A stretch of DNA of 64,000 nt from the NCBI RefSeq assembly GCF_003850345.1, contig NZ_CP027707.1, positions 5,022,001-5,086,000 of the forward strand, read 5' to 3'. Positions 53,148 through 63,555 of this stretch are shown piece after piece. Both the position numbers and the translations under genes were made by a program. A model generated the notes under the pieces. It saw only the letters and a list, made by a program, of their open reading frames with translations. It was not told the DNA's origin and made no database searches. Every line of letters begins with the position of its first letter. Positions within the stretch are counted from its first letter, which is position 1. Source of the stretch: Pseudomonas chlororaphis subsp. piscium. GTDB taxonomy: Bacteria > Pseudomonadota > Gammaproteobacteria > Pseudomonadales > Pseudomonadaceae.

Positions 53148-53176
53148 TTGAATAGGCCGGTGCCGCACCTTATATA
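53148..53176 (+). promoter_or_regulatory. Sigma-70-type promoter of htpX
   Basis: TTGAAT (53148-53153), a 17-base spacer and TATATA (53171-53176) lie about 45 bases before the htpX start. A preceding TTTGAAA (53130-53136) hints at heat-shock control, but no matching sigma-32 -10 is evident. Confidence 0.6.
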
Positions 53177-53221
53177 CCCCGCAGAACGCTACATCTTTAG
53201 CATGAGGAGATTTCTACAACC

Positions 53222-54112
53222 ATGATGCGCATCCTGCTGTTCTTGGCCACTAACCTGGCGGTCGTGCTGATTGCCAGCATCACCCTGAGCCTTTTCGGCT
53301 TCAACGGGTTCATGGCGGCCAATGGGGTTGATCTCAACCTCAATCAGCTGCTGGTTTTCTGTGCGGTCTTTGGTTTCGCCGGTTCCCTGTTCTCGCTGTT
53401 CATCTCCAAGTGGATGGCGAAAATGAGCACCAGCACCCAGATCATTACCCAGCCTCGCACTCGTCATGAGCAATGGCTGCTGCAAACCGTCGAGCAACTG
53501 TCCCGCGAAGCCGGGATCAAGATGCCCGAAGTCGGTATTTTCCCGGCCTACGAGGCCAATGCCTTCGCCACCGGCTGGAACAAGAACGACGCGCTGGTCG
53601 CGGTCAGCCAGGGCCTGCTCGAGCGTTTCTCGCCCGATGAAGTGAAAGCTGTGCTGGCCCACGAGATCGGTCACGTGGCCAACGGCGACATGGTCACCCT
53701 GGCGCTGGTCCAGGGCGTGGTGAACACCTTCGTGATGTTCTTCGCGCGCATCATCGGCAACTTCGTCGACAAGGTGATTTTCAAGAACGAAGAAGGCCAG
53801 GGTATCGCCTACTACATCGCGACCATCTTCGCCGAACTGGTCCTGGGCTTCCTGGCCAGCGCCATCGTCATGTGGTTCTCGCGCAAGCGCGAATTCCGTG
53901 CCGACGAAGCCGGTGCGCAACTGGCCGGCACCGCGGCAATGATCGGCGCCCTGCAACGCCTGCGCTCGGAACAGGGCCTGCCGGTGCATATGCCCGACAC
54001 CCTGAATGCCTTCGGCATCAACGGTGGCCTCAAACAAGGCCTGGCTCGCATGTTCATGAGCCACCCGCCGCTGGAAGAGCGTATCGACGCACTGAGCCGT
54101 CGTCGCGGATAA
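53222..54112 (+). CDS. htpX: HtpX, membrane zinc metalloprotease
   Basis: The 296-residue M48 protease has two N-terminal membrane helices ([39 protein letters not shown]), the zinc site [11 protein letters not shown] (about residue 140), two further helices and [12 protein letters not shown] with the third ligand Glu. It degrades damaged inner-membrane proteins together with FtsH. GAGGAG is 10-11 bases before the tandem ATGs. A strong terminator follows. Confidence 0.96.
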   Translation: MMRILLFLATNLAVVLIASITLSLFGFNGFMAANGVDLNLNQLLVFCAVFGFAGSLFSLFISKWMAKMSTSTQIITQPRTRHEQWLLQTVEQLSREAGIKMPEVGIFPAYEANAFATGWNKNDALVAVSQGLLERFSPDEVKAVLAHEIGHVANGDMVTLALVQGVVNTFVMFFARIIGNFVDKVIFKNEEGQGIAYYIATIFAELVLGFLASAIVMWFSRKREFRADEAGAQLAGTAAMIGALQRLRSEQGLPVHMPDTLNAFGINGGLKQGLARMFMSHPPLEERIDALSRRRG

Positions 54113-54126
54113 CGCTGGCGCAACAC

Positions 54127-54156
54127 AAAAAAGGGCGACCCGAGTCGCCCTTTTTT
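54127..54156. terminator. Rho-independent terminator (htpX / tpm)
   Basis: AAAAAAGGGCGAC-CCGA-GTCGCCCTTTTTT: a 13-bp stem with A and T runs on either side, usable from both strands between two convergent genes. Confidence 0.93.
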
Positions 54157-54178
54157 ATGGCCTGTGGAAAACCGGAAC

Positions 54179-54835
54179 TCAGCACGCCAGCAAGCGATAG
54201 ACCCGCTCTTCGAGGCGGGTCACGCCGCCCTGGAGAAACTTCCAGCTCTCGCCAAGGATGTCCCGCTCCTCCTCGATCCGCAGCTGCCAGCGTTTACCGA
54301 GCAAGGCCTTGACCTCGTCATCGAGCACGGCGAAAGGCGGCCCCGCCATCAGCGCCTGCTCGTAATCCAGGGTGATCAGCAGCCCCTGGCAGCCCAGGGG
54401 CAGGGCCGACTGCAGATGCGCGGCATACCGCTCGCGCATCTCCGGCGGCAAGGCGATCAATGCCGCACGGTCGTACAACGCCTGGCAGTCGACGACATCC
54501 GCGGCCTGCAGGGCAAAAAAGTCGCCGCACCAGAGCTGGATCGGACCGTACTCATAGACCTTGAATCCACCTCGAAGGCTGACCTGCGGCTGCAACTGCT
54601 GCTCGCTGAAAAAGTCCTGGATGGCCTTCTCCGACAACTCGATACCCAGCACCTGATGGCCCTGGCTGGCCAGCCAGCTCAGGTCCAGGCTCTTGCCGCA
54701 CAGCGGCACCAGCACACGCGAACCCGGCGCCAGCCCCAACTGGGGCCAGTAGCGTTGCAGATAAGGATTAACCTCAGACAAATGGAAGCCGATCTGATTC
54801 TGTTCCCAGCGTTTGTGCCAAAACTCCGGCTGCAT
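54179..54835 (-). CDS. tpm: Tpm, thiopurine S-methyltransferase
   Basis: The 218-residue SAM-dependent methyltransferase begins [14 protein letters not shown], with [28 protein letters not shown] (SAM motif I, about residues 40-68) and [14 protein letters not shown]. It matches bacterial TPMT, which methylates thiopurines and, in Pseudomonas, selenium and tellurium compounds. AGGGTGA precedes the ATG. Confidence 0.95.
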   Translation of the reverse strand: MQPEFWHKRWEQNQIGFHLSEVNPYLQRYWPQLGLAPGSRVLVPLCGKSLDLSWLASQGHQVLGIELSEKAIQDFFSEQQLQPQVSLRGGFKVYEYGPIQLWCGDFFALQAADVVDCQALYDRAALIALPPEMRERYAAHLQSALPLGCQGLLITLDYEQALMAGPPFAVLDDEVKALLGKRWQLRIEEERDILGESWKFLQGGVTRLEERVYRLLAC

Positions 54836-54936
54836 AAATCACCCTGAAATTCGATCAAAAACCACAAAAACTTATATTAGATTTAGATCAATGATCTGAT
54901 TGAAGATGGTGCATCTTAACGCTCAGGACCTTATTC

Positions 54937-55704
54937 ATGCTCCCTAGCCTGTTCATCTCCCACGGATCACCCATGCTTGCCCTGGAACCCGGCGCCAGCG
55001 GCCCGGCCCTCGCCCGCCTGGCCGCCGAGCTGCCACGGCCCAAAGCCATAGTGCTGGTGTCGGCCCACTGGGAAAGCCAGGACCTGCGGGTCAGCAGCAG
55101 CCCACAACCGAAAACCTGGCATGACTTCGGTGGTTTCCCCGCAGCGCTGTTCGCCGTGCAATACCCGGCCCCTGGCCAGCCTGAGCTGGCGGAACAAGTA
55201 GCGCAGTTGCTCAGGGCCGACGGCCTGCCGGCGCAGCTCGACGACCAGCGCCCGTTCGACCACGGGGTCTGGGTGCCGCTGTCGCTGATGTACCCACAGG
55301 CGGATATTCCGGTCGTCCAGGTTTCCCTGCCCAGCCGAATGGGCCCAGCCTTGCAGACTCAGGTCGGGCACGCCCTGTCCAGCCTGCGGCAACAAGGTGT
55401 GCTATTGATCGGCTCGGGCAGCATTACCCACAACCTGCGCGAACTGGACTGGCACGCCGGCCCGGAAAGCGTCGAGCCGTGGGCCAAGGCGTTCCGCGAC
55501 TGGATGATCGAGAAGCTCGCCGCCAACGACGAAGCCGCGCTGCACGACTACCGTCGCCAGGCACCGAACGCCGTGCGCAGCCACCCCAGCGATGAACACC
55601 TGCTGCCGCTGTATTTCGCCAGAGGCGCCGGTGGCGACTTCAGCATCGCCCATCAAGGCTTCACCATGGGCGCACTGGGCATGGATATCTATCGCTTCGG
55701 CTGA
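54937..55704 (+). CDS. DODA/YgiD-type LigB-family extradiol dioxygenase
   Basis: The 255-residue protein has the metal-binding pattern of the class III extradiol ring-cleavage family: FISHGSPM (His), SAHWES (His), DHGVWVPLSLMYP and GSGSITHNL. Relatives include YgiD and plant DOPA 4,5-dioxygenase. The natural substrate in bacteria is unclear. AGGACC is upstream of the ATG. It is divergent from tpm. Confidence 0.88.
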   Translation: MLPSLFISHGSPMLALEPGASGPALARLAAELPRPKAIVLVSAHWESQDLRVSSSPQPKTWHDFGGFPAALFAVQYPAPGQPELAEQVAQLLRADGLPAQLDDQRPFDHGVWVPLSLMYPQADIPVVQVSLPSRMGPALQTQVGHALSSLRQQGVLLIGSGSITHNLRELDWHAGPESVEPWAKAFRDWMIEKLAANDEAALHDYRRQAPNAVRSHPSDEHLLPLYFARGAGGDFSIAHQGFTMGALGMDIYRFG

Positions 55705-55760
55705 TGCCACTGCCGGGCCTGAAGCAGGGCGAGCGCTACCAGGTCAAAAAACCAGGCAAA

Positions 55761-55790
55761 AAAAATCCCCGCACCAGGCGGGGATTTTTT
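55761..55790. terminator. Rho-independent terminator (dioxygenase / helicase)
   Basis: AAAAATCCCCGC-ACCAG-GCGGGGATTTTT: a 12-bp stem with flanking A/T runs between two convergent genes. Confidence 0.92.
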
Positions 55791-55816
55791 CGTTCAACCA
55801 ATCAGCTCAGCGCCGA

Positions 55817-57490
55817 TCAGTCTTCGCGATAACGACGCAGCTTCAGCTGCTTGCCGGCAACGCGAGTGTCCTTCAGTTTGGTCAGCAGACGCTCCAGACC
55901 TTCCTCCGGCAGCTCGACCAGGCTGAAGCTGTCACGCACCTGGATGCGACCGATGGCTTCGCGGGCCAGGCCGCCTTCGTTGAGGATGGCGCCCAGCAGG
56001 TTCTTGGCCGCGATACCGTCACGCGCGCCCAGCGCGGTACGGCAACGGGCACGACCTTCAGCCAGAGGCATCGGCGCGCGACGCTCACGCTCACCGCGAT
56101 CAGGACGATCACCGGAACGCTCAGGACGGTCGCCACGTGGCGCGCTGCTCGGCACCAGTGGGCGTTCCTTCTCGATCGCTGCCAGGTTCAGCGCCTGACC
56201 GTTGGTGGCCTTGCGCAGCAGGGCCGCGGCCAGGGCACGCGGGCTGCAACCGATATCGGCGGTCAGGCGATCCAGCAGATCACCGTGGGTCGATTCAGCA
56301 TCAGCGACCAGCGGCGACAGGCTGTTGGTCAGCTTCTTGATGCGCGCGTCGAGAACGGCTTGAGCGTCCGGCAGGCGAACCTCGGCAACCTTCTGACCGG
56401 TTACACGCTCGATCACTTGCAGCATGCGGCGCTCGCGTGGAGTCACCAGCAGCAGCGCACGACCTTCGCGACCGGCACGGCCGGTACGGCCGATACGGTG
56501 CACGTAGGATTCCGGGTCGTACGGCATGTCCACGTTGAATACGTGGGTGATGCGCGGTACGTCCAGGCCACGGGCGGCAACGTCGGTCGCCACAACGATG
56601 TCCAGGCGGCCATCCTTGAGGGAGTCGATTACGCGCTCACGCTGGTTCTGGGCGATATCGCCGTTCAGCGCAGCGGCCTTGTAGCCTTTGGCTTCCAGGG
56701 CACTGGCCAGGTCCAGGGTCGCTTGCTTGGTGCGCACGAACATGATCAGGGCGTCGAAATCTTCCACTTCCAGCAGGCTGAGAACGGCAGAAGTCTTCTG
56801 GTCAGCGTGAACCAACAGGTGAGCCTGTTCGATCGCGGTAACGGTCTGGGTCTTGCTCTGGATCTTGACGTGTTTCGGGTCCTTCAGGTGACGCTCGGCG
56901 ATCGCACGGATCGACTGCGGCAGGGTAGCCGAGAACAGTACGGTCTGACGGGTTTCCGGCATGGCCTTGAAGATCACTTCCAAGTCATCCATGAAGCCCA
57001 GCTTGAGCATTTCGTCGGCTTCGTCGAGAACCAGGTGGTTCACGGTCGCCAGGACTTTTTCGTCGCGACGCAGGTGGTCGCACAGACGGCCCGGAGTGGC
57101 GACAACGATCTGTGCGCCATTACGGATTGCTTTCAGTTGTGGGCCCATCGGCGCGCCGCCGTAGACAGCCACAACAGTTACGCCCGGCATTTGCTTGGCG
57201 TAGGTTTCGAAAGCGGTTGCAACTTGCAGCGCCAACTCACGGGTTGGGGCCAGGATCAGAGCTTGCGGCTCGCGCTTGGACGGATCAATGCGGTGCAGGA
57301 TAGGCAGGGCGAACGCGGCGGTCTTACCGGTACCGGTTTGCGCCTGACCAATCATATCGTGACCGGCGAGGATGATCGGGATCGACTGCTGCTGAATGGC
57401 CGAAGGCTCTTCATAGCCGGTAGCGACTACTGCAGCGACAATATTGGGATGAAGTTCAAGAGCGGCGAAGCCGCCGATTTCCTGGGTCAT
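55817..57490 (-). CDS. deaD: DeaD/CsdA-type DEAD-box RNA helicase
   Basis: The 557-residue protein has the full motif set: AQTGTGKTAAF (I), PTRELALQ (Ia), VLDEADEML (II, DEAD), FSATLP (III), VATDVAARGLDVP (V) and HRIGRTGRAGREG (VI). A dimer-like linker, an Arg/Asp-rich stretch (residues about 445-475) and a C-terminal DbpA/RRM-like domain (IQVRDSFSLVELPEEG) follow. It unwinds RNA in ribosome assembly, mRNA decay and cold adaptation. GAGG precedes the ATG at 57490; a 17-codon extension is not supported. Confidence 0.93.
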   Translation of the reverse strand: MTQEIGGFAALELHPNIVAAVVATGYEEPSAIQQQSIPIILAGHDMIGQAQTGTGKTAAFALPILHRIDPSKREPQALILAPTRELALQVATAFETYAKQMPGVTVVAVYGGAPMGPQLKAIRNGAQIVVATPGRLCDHLRRDEKVLATVNHLVLDEADEMLKLGFMDDLEVIFKAMPETRQTVLFSATLPQSIRAIAERHLKDPKHVKIQSKTQTVTAIEQAHLLVHADQKTSAVLSLLEVEDFDALIMFVRTKQATLDLASALEAKGYKAAALNGDIAQNQRERVIDSLKDGRLDIVVATDVAARGLDVPRITHVFNVDMPYDPESYVHRIGRTGRAGREGRALLLVTPRERRMLQVIERVTGQKVAEVRLPDAQAVLDARIKKLTNSLSPLVADAESTHGDLLDRLTADIGCSPRALAAALLRKATNGQALNLAAIEKERPLVPSSAPRGDRPERSGDRPDRGERERRAPMPLAEGRARCRTALGARDGIAAKNLLGAILNEGGLAREAIGRIQVRDSFSLVELPEEGLERLLTKLKDTRVAGKQLKLRRYRED

Positions 57491-57910
57491 GGGTCTGCCT
57501 CTAAGTGCATCCGCAAAGACCCATGCTCCAAAGCTGCGCATGCCGTGTAAGACTCAAGAGTCACCCTGGCAGCTTTGTCGGCGGGGATTTGCGAAAACGA
57601 TTGAAAGAAATGAACGTCAAGGATAGTCCGCGCAGCGGACAAGCAGCCGAAGCTGACTTCGGGGAATTGCATCACCTAAACGAGGCCCGGTTAAAGGCCG
57701 GCGCGCACTATACCGGAATTAGTAAAAAAAGGGAGTTTTTTTTATCGGAAAAACCCGCTGAATACCTAGTTGTCACAGGCTTTGCGGATAATCCGGCAAA
57801 GGTCTATTTTGCACAGGCCCACGCCTGTCGGGGGATGACGCTTAAACGGTTCATCTTGCCGGCCGATACCGTCGGTCCGAGACACTCTTTACCGTCCGAG
57901 GAAATGCCCC
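57491..57910. other. Long leader/promoter region of deaD and the crotonase gene
   Basis: 420 bases without a gene. On the minus strand TATAGT near 57709-57714 could be a deaD -10, giving a leader of some 210 bases, as is common for cold-shock helicase mRNAs. A-rich and T-rich tracts lie at 57722-57745. No terminator is seen. Confidence 0.4.
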
Positions 57911-58702
<792 letters not shown>

Positions 58703-58735
58703 ACGGTCTGAACCCGTGGTGAATGTGAGGTCCTA

Positions 58736-58758
58736 TCGCGGGCAAGCCTCGCTCCTAC
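58736..58758. repeat. Pseudomonas REP element (single copy)
   Basis: CGCGGGCAAGCCTCGCTCCTACA-type sequence, an imperfect palindrome. It is the well-known short repetitive extragenic element of P. fluorescens and P. putida. One copy lies between convergent genes. Confidence 0.8.
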
Positions 58759-58791
58759 AGATGCGGACGATCCGCGAAACGGCCAGGCGAC

Positions 58792-59547
58792 TCAGGTCGC
58801 CGGCCGGATGCACTTGATCAACGACTGCAACGAATAGCCCAGGCGCGGTGCCAGCGCCTCGGCCCGGGCGCTCAGGCCGTCCATGTCCAGATCCTGATCC
58901 AGGTCGGACGGCACGATCAGAATCACGTTGCCCTCCTTCACCGGCAGTTCCCAGTAGTGCCGGTGGTAAAGCCCGCGCAGCAAGGCCGCGCCCAGTGGTT
59001 TGCCATCGTCGGTGGCCCATTGGTTGATCACCAGCCAGCCACCTGGGTTGAGGCGCTTCTGGCAGTTTTCCAGGAAACCCCATGCCAGGTGCCCGACGCC
59101 CGGCCCGACGTCGGTATAAAGGTCGACGAAAATCAGGTCCGCCGGCTCGGCGCTGTCCAGCAGTTCGAGCGCATCGCCGACCCGGATATAGAGACGCGGA
59201 TCGTCATCCAGACCCAAGTATTCGATAGCCAGGCGCGGTACGTCCGGGCGCAGTTCGATGGCCTCGACATCTTCCAGCGGCAGGAACTTGAGGCAGGCCT
59301 GGGTCAGGGTGCCGGCGCCCAGGCCGAGAAACAGCGCGCTCTCGGGCTGCTCATGGCACAGCGCGCCAATCAGCATCGCCCGGGTATAGTCGTACTCCAG
59401 CCAGCTAGGGTCGGCGGTAAACACGCAGCTCTGCTCGATGGCATCGCCAAATTCGAGGAAGCGGTAATCCGCCACTTCCAGTACCCGAATCATGCCGAAC
59501 TCATCGTGCACTTCGGCGAGCAGGCGCTCGACGCGCTCCTCAGTCAT
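58792..59547 (-). CDS. Spermidine-synthase-like methyltransferase-fold protein
   Basis: The 251-residue protein has the Rossmann core of the polyamine synthase family (SALFLGLGAGTLTQACLKFLP, VEAIELRPDVPRLA, LIFVDLYTDVG). Polyamine synthases have a conserved DxxD-type active site; here the segment reads VDLYTDVGPG and the N-terminal barrel is short. Aminopropyl transfer is therefore uncertain and it may act on another substrate. AGGAGAAG precedes the ATG. Confidence 0.8.
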   Translation of the reverse strand: MTEERVERLLAEVHDEFGMIRVLEVADYRFLEFGDAIEQSCVFTADPSWLEYDYTRAMLIGALCHEQPESALFLGLGAGTLTQACLKFLPLEDVEAIELRPDVPRLAIEYLGLDDDPRLYIRVGDALELLDSAEPADLIFVDLYTDVGPGVGHLAWGFLENCQKRLNPGGWLVINQWATDDGKPLGAALLRGLYHRHYWELPVKEGNVILIVPSDLDQDLDMDGLSARAEALAPRLGYSLQSLIKCIRPAT

Positions 59548-59708
59548 CTCTTCTCCTAGCCGCGACGGGGCTCAACCTCGCCGTCGCGATAAACCGGCCG
59601 CTCGGCGCCGAGCGGGAAAGGCGCGATTGTCCGCGAACCGGCGGGAACAGGTCACGCACTAATTGCTGCTAACATGCTTGTCCGACCTTAAAAACACCCG
59701 AGTCCGTG

Positions 59709-61055
59709 ATGAGCCAACCCTGGAGTCCTGACAGCTGGCGCGCCCTGCCGATCCAGCAACAACCCGCCTACCCCGACGCTGCACACCTGTTGCACGTCGA
59801 GCAGACCCTGGCCAGCTACCCGCCGCTGGTGTTTGCCGGCGAAGCCCGGGAGTTGCGCCGCCAGTTTGCCGAGGTGACCCAGGGCCGCGCCTTTCTGCTG
59901 CAGGGCGGCGATTGCGCCGAGAGCTTCGCCGAGTTCTCCGCGGCGAAAATCCGTGACACCTTCAAGGTCCTGCTGCAGATGGCGATTGTCATGACCTTCG
60001 CCGCCGGCTGCCCGGTGGTCAAGGTCGGGCGCATGGCCGGCCAGTTCGCCAAGCCGCGCTCGGCCAATGACGAAACCATCAATGGCGTGACCCTGCCGGC
60101 CTACCGCGGCGACATCGTCAACGGCATAGGCTTCGACGCAAAAAGCCGGGTGCCAGACCCGGACCGCCTGTTGCAGTCCTACCACCAGGCCACCGCCACC
60201 CTGAACCTGCTGCGCGCCTTTGCCCAGGGCGGTTTTGCCGACCTGCACCAGGTGCATAAATGGAACCTGGACTTCATCGCCAACTCCGCCCTGGCCGAGA
60301 AGTACAGCCAACTGGCCGACCGCATCGACGAAACCCTGGCCTTCATGCGCGCCTGCGGCATGGACAGCTCGCCGCAGTTGCGCGAGACCAGTTTCTTCAC
60401 CGCCCACGAGGCGCTGCTGCTGAACTATGAAGAAGCCTTCGTCCGTCGCGACAGCCTGACCAACGACTATTACGACTGCTCGGCGCACATGCTGTGGATC
60501 GGCGATCGTACCCGCCAGCTCGACGGCGCCCACGTCGAATTCCTGCGCGGGGTGAATAACCCGATCGGGGTCAAGGTGGGCCCGAGCATGAACACCGAGG
60601 AGCTGATCCGCCTGATCGACATCCTCAACCCGGACAACGACCCGGGCCGCCTGAACCTGATCGTGCGCATGGGCGTGAACAAGGTCGGCGACCATCTGCC
60701 GCAACTGATCCGCGCGGTGGAAGGCGAAGGCAAGAAGGTGCTGTGGAGCTCCGACCCGATGCATGGCAACACCATCAAGGCCAGCAGCGGTTACAAGACC
60801 CGGGATTTCGCGCAGATCCTCAATGAGGTGAAGCAGTTCTTCCAGGTCCACGAAGCCGAGGGCAGTTATGCCGGCGGCATCCACATCGAGATGACCGGGC
60901 AGAACGTCACCGAGTGCATCGGTGGCGCGCGACCGATTACCGAAGATGCCTTGTCGGATCGCTACCACACCCATTGCGACCCACGGATGAACGCCGATCA
61001 GTCGCTGGAACTGGCGTTCCTGATTGCCGAGACCTTGAAACAGGTCAAGCGTTGA
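59709..61055 (+). CDS. Class II 3-deoxy-7-phosphoheptulonate (DAHP) synthase
   Basis: The 448-residue plant-type DAHP synthase has [54 protein letters not shown] and the metal site [10 protein letters not shown] with [15 protein letters not shown]. It condenses PEP and erythrose-4-phosphate, the first step of the shikimate pathway. ATG 59709 overlaps an in-frame GTG three bases earlier. It stands alone, not in a phenazine cluster, so it is the housekeeping long form known in pseudomonads (PA2843 type). Confidence 0.93.
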   Translation: MSQPWSPDSWRALPIQQQPAYPDAAHLLHVEQTLASYPPLVFAGEARELRRQFAEVTQGRAFLLQGGDCAESFAEFSAAKIRDTFKVLLQMAIVMTFAAGCPVVKVGRMAGQFAKPRSANDETINGVTLPAYRGDIVNGIGFDAKSRVPDPDRLLQSYHQATATLNLLRAFAQGGFADLHQVHKWNLDFIANSALAEKYSQLADRIDETLAFMRACGMDSSPQLRETSFFTAHEALLLNYEEAFVRRDSLTNDYYDCSAHMLWIGDRTRQLDGAHVEFLRGVNNPIGVKVGPSMNTEELIRLIDILNPDNDPGRLNLIVRMGVNKVGDHLPQLIRAVEGEGKKVLWSSDPMHGNTIKASSGYKTRDFAQILNEVKQFFQVHEAEGSYAGGIHIEMTGQNVTECIGGARPITEDALSDRYHTHCDPRMNADQSLELAFLIAETLKQVKR

Positions 61056-61105
61056 ACCTGTAGCGCTCGATCATCCAGGGGACGCTGCTGGATGATCGAC
61101 GCGCT

Positions 61106-62317
61106 TCAAAGAAACCCTCGCAAGCGCTGGGCGCTGGCCCTCGGGCAATTGAGCTGGACGTCGGCCAGCCCCAACCAATTGGCCATACCCCGCAAGCTGC
61201 TCGCCAGCGCCTGCATCCCCTGCTCGTCCAGCCCCTGCTCTTCCTCATGCACGGCATGCACCGCCAGGCGCCCCTGCGCCCGCTCCGCTCGCAGGTCAAC
61301 CCGCGCGGCGATCCGTTCGTGGTGCAGAAACGGCAACACGTAATAGCCATACACCCGCTTGTGCTGCGGCGTGTAGATCTCCAGGCGATAGCGAAAATCG
61401 AACAGGCGCTCGGTGCGGCTGCGTTCCCAGATCAGCGAATCGAAGGGGGAAAGCAAGGCGCTGGCCGGCACGCTGCGCGGCACCTTCACCGCTGGCAGGC
61501 AATAGGCCGCTTGCTTCCAGCCTTCCACCTCGCAGGCCAGCAGTTCGCCGCCCTCCAGCAACTCCGCCAGGCGCGCCCGGCTGTCTGCCGGTTCCAGGCG
61601 AAAATAGTCGCGCAGGTCTTTCTCGGTGGCCACGCCCAGAGCGCTGGCGGCATGCAACAGCAGACCGCGCTGGGCCTCGGCCTCGCTGAGCGGTGAATGC
61701 TGCAGAATCCTCGAAGGAATCACCCGCTCCGGCAAGTCGTACAAGCGCTCGAACCCACGCCGACCGGCGACTGTCACCTCACCGGCGGCGAACAGCCATT
61801 CCAGCGCGTGCTTCTCCGCGCTCCAGTCCCACCAGGGGCCGGCGCGCTCCTCGCGGGTCGACAGGCTGCCCGCGCCGAGGGCGCCCTGCTCCTCGACCGC
61901 GGCCAGCACCCGACGGATAGTCGCCTGCTGCTCCTGGCCAAAACGCGCCAACTGCTGGTAGATCCCCTGCCCCTGGCTGGCCCGCTGCATGCGCCAGCGC
62001 ATCAGCGGGTACAGCGACAGCGGCAGCAACGAAGCTTCGTGCCCCCAGTATTCGAACAGCGTGCGTTGTCGGCCCTGGCTCCAGGCGGCCTGGTCCAGCA
62101 GTTGCGCGGGATAGTCGCCAAGGCGGGAAAACAGCGGCAGGTAGTGCGAGCGCACCAGGGCGTTGACCGAGTCGATCTGCAGGATACCCAGGCGCGCGAT
62201 CAGGCGATTGACCTGCGCCGGCCTGATCGTCGCAGGCAGCGGCCGCCCGGAAAAACCTTGGGCGGCCAGCGCCAGACGCCGAGCCTGCTTGAGGGAAAAG
62301 GACAGTTCTGCGGGCAT
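61106..62317 (-). CDS. YcaQ/AlkX-like winged-helix DNA glycosylase
   Basis: The 403-residue protein belongs to the HTH_42 family. The catalytic QxD motif is seen in GILQIDSVNALVRSHYLPLFSRLG (about residue 55), followed by LFEYWGHEAS and a C-terminal winged-helix array with SPFDSLIWERSRTERLFDF. E. coli YcaQ removes cross-linked or alkylated purines. AAGGAG lies just before the ATG at 62317. Confidence 0.9.
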   Translation of the reverse strand: MPAELSFSLKQARRLALAAQGFSGRPLPATIRPAQVNRLIARLGILQIDSVNALVRSHYLPLFSRLGDYPAQLLDQAAWSQGRQRTLFEYWGHEASLLPLSLYPLMRWRMQRASQGQGIYQQLARFGQEQQATIRRVLAAVEEQGALGAGSLSTREERAGPWWDWSAEKHALEWLFAAGEVTVAGRRGFERLYDLPERVIPSRILQHSPLSEAEAQRGLLLHAASALGVATEKDLRDYFRLEPADSRARLAELLEGGELLACEVEGWKQAAYCLPAVKVPRSVPASALLSPFDSLIWERSRTERLFDFRYRLEIYTPQHKRVYGYYVLPFLHHERIAARVDLRAERAQGRLAVHAVHEEEQGLDEQGMQALASSLRGMANWLGLADVQLNCPRASAQRLRGFL

Positions 62318-62381
62318 GGCAATCTCCTTGTCTGCCCGCAAACTACCTCAGTGAGAAGTGGCTTGTGTAGCGCTTTGACAC

Positions 62382-62603
62382 TCATTTGTGCATCGGATCG
62401 TCCCAGAACGGCCGCACGGTCTCCCGCTCCACATCCGCGCGACTGAGGCCGATATCCTTCAGCGCCTCGTCACTCATGCCGGCCAGCATGATGCGTTCAC
62501 GGTGCAGCTCATGCCAGCGGACAATTCTCTGCAACAGGTGCCGCAAGGAAACGCTATGCCATGCAAACCGGTGAGCCAATACAAAACCTTTTTGACCTTT
62601 CAT
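62382..62603 (-). CDS. DUF1127 small protein
   Basis: The 73-residue protein has a basic N half and the YjiS/DUF1127 core LLQRIVRWHELHRERIMLAGMSDEALKDIGLSRADVERE, read here in shorter pieces: WHELHRERIML, MSDEALKDIGLSR, ADVERE. DUF1127 proteins are small, Arg-rich and in some bacteria affect RNA or phosphate handling. GGAGG precedes the ATG. It is divergent from the LysR gene. Confidence 0.85.
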   Translation of the reverse strand: MKGQKGFVLAHRFAWHSVSLRHLLQRIVRWHELHRERIMLAGMSDEALKDIGLSRADVERETVRPFWDDPMHK

Positions 62604-62673
62604 CGTCTTGCCCTCCAGTGGGGATGGCTCAAGTCTCCACCCAGGGCTAAGATCAATCAAACGAATGTTTCTT

Positions 62674-63555
62674 ATGCAATACATCTCGGAGTTTGATGAA
62701 TTGTCCAGTTACCCAAGCATTGATACCGAGGTCCTGCGCACCTTCGTCGCCATCGCCGATCAGGGCGGTTTCACCAAGGCCGGAGAGCAGGTCAATCGTA
62801 CCCAGTCCGCGGTGAGCATGCAGATGAAGCGGCTCGAGGAGGACGTGCTGCAGCGCCAGCTGTTCCAGCGTGAGGGTCGGCAAGTGCGCCTGACTGCCGA
62901 AGGCCAGGTGCTGCTGGGTTACGCGCGGCGCATCCTGAAACTGCACAGCGAGGTGTTCAACACCCTGCGCGAGCCGCACATGGTCGGCACCGTGCGCATC
63001 GGCACGCCGGACGATTACGTGATGCGCTTTCTACCGGGAATCCTGTCGCGCTTTGCCCAGGCCTATCCCTTGATCCAGATCGAGGTGCATTGCGAGTCGT
63101 CCAAGCAACTGCTGCTGCGCCAGGATCTGGACCTGTCCATCGTCACCCGCGAACCGGGCAGCGAAATCGGCCAGTTGCTGCGCAAGGAGCGTTTCGTCTG
63201 GGCCGAGGCCCAGGGTTTCTGCCCCCACGAACAGACGCCGCTGCCCCTGGCGATGTTCAACAGCGACTGCTTCTGCAGGCAGTGGGCCTGCAATGCGTTG
63301 GACGCCGCCGGGCGCGACTATCGCATCGCCTATAACAGCTCCAGCCTGGCCGCCCTGATGGCCGTGGTCAGCGCCGGCCTGGCGATCACCGCGCAACTGG
63401 AAAGCCTGATCACCCCGGACATGCGCATCCTGGGCGCCGCCGAAGACCTGCCCCTGTTGCCCGAAGCCAGCATCATGCTGGTACGCAATCTCAACACGCC
63501 CTCGCCCATCACCGAATGCCTGGCCGAGCATATAGTCGAAGGCTTCAAACTTTAA
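62674..63555 (+). CDS. LysR-family transcriptional regulator
   Basis: The 293-residue protein has an N-terminal LysR winged helix (IDTEVLRTFVAIADQGGFTKAGEQVNRTQSAVSMQMKRLE, about residues 17-56) and a substrate-binding-type effector domain. It lies divergent to a DUF1127 gene and convergent with the TauE-like permease gene. Its target is likely nearby, but no T-N11-A site was assigned. Starts at ATG 62665 or 62674 are both possible, with weak ribosome sites. Confidence 0.9.
   Translation: MQYISEFDELSSYPSIDTEVLRTFVAIADQGGFTKAGEQVNRTQSAVSMQMKRLEEDVLQRQLFQREGRQVRLTAEGQVLLGYARRILKLHSEVFNTLREPHMVGTVRIGTPDDYVMRFLPGILSRFAQAYPLIQIEVHCESSKQLLLRQDLDLSIVTREPGSEIGQLLRKERFVWAEAQGFCPHEQTPLPLAMFNSDCFCRQWACNALDAAGRDYRIAYNSSSLAALMAVVSAGLAITAQLESLITPDMRILGAAEDLPLLPEASIMLVRNLNTPSPITECLAEHIVEGFKL

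Noticed and set aside
59709..61055. Phenazine-cluster DAHP synthase (phzC)
   Set aside because: No other phz gene is nearby and the surroundings match the housekeeping long-form locus.
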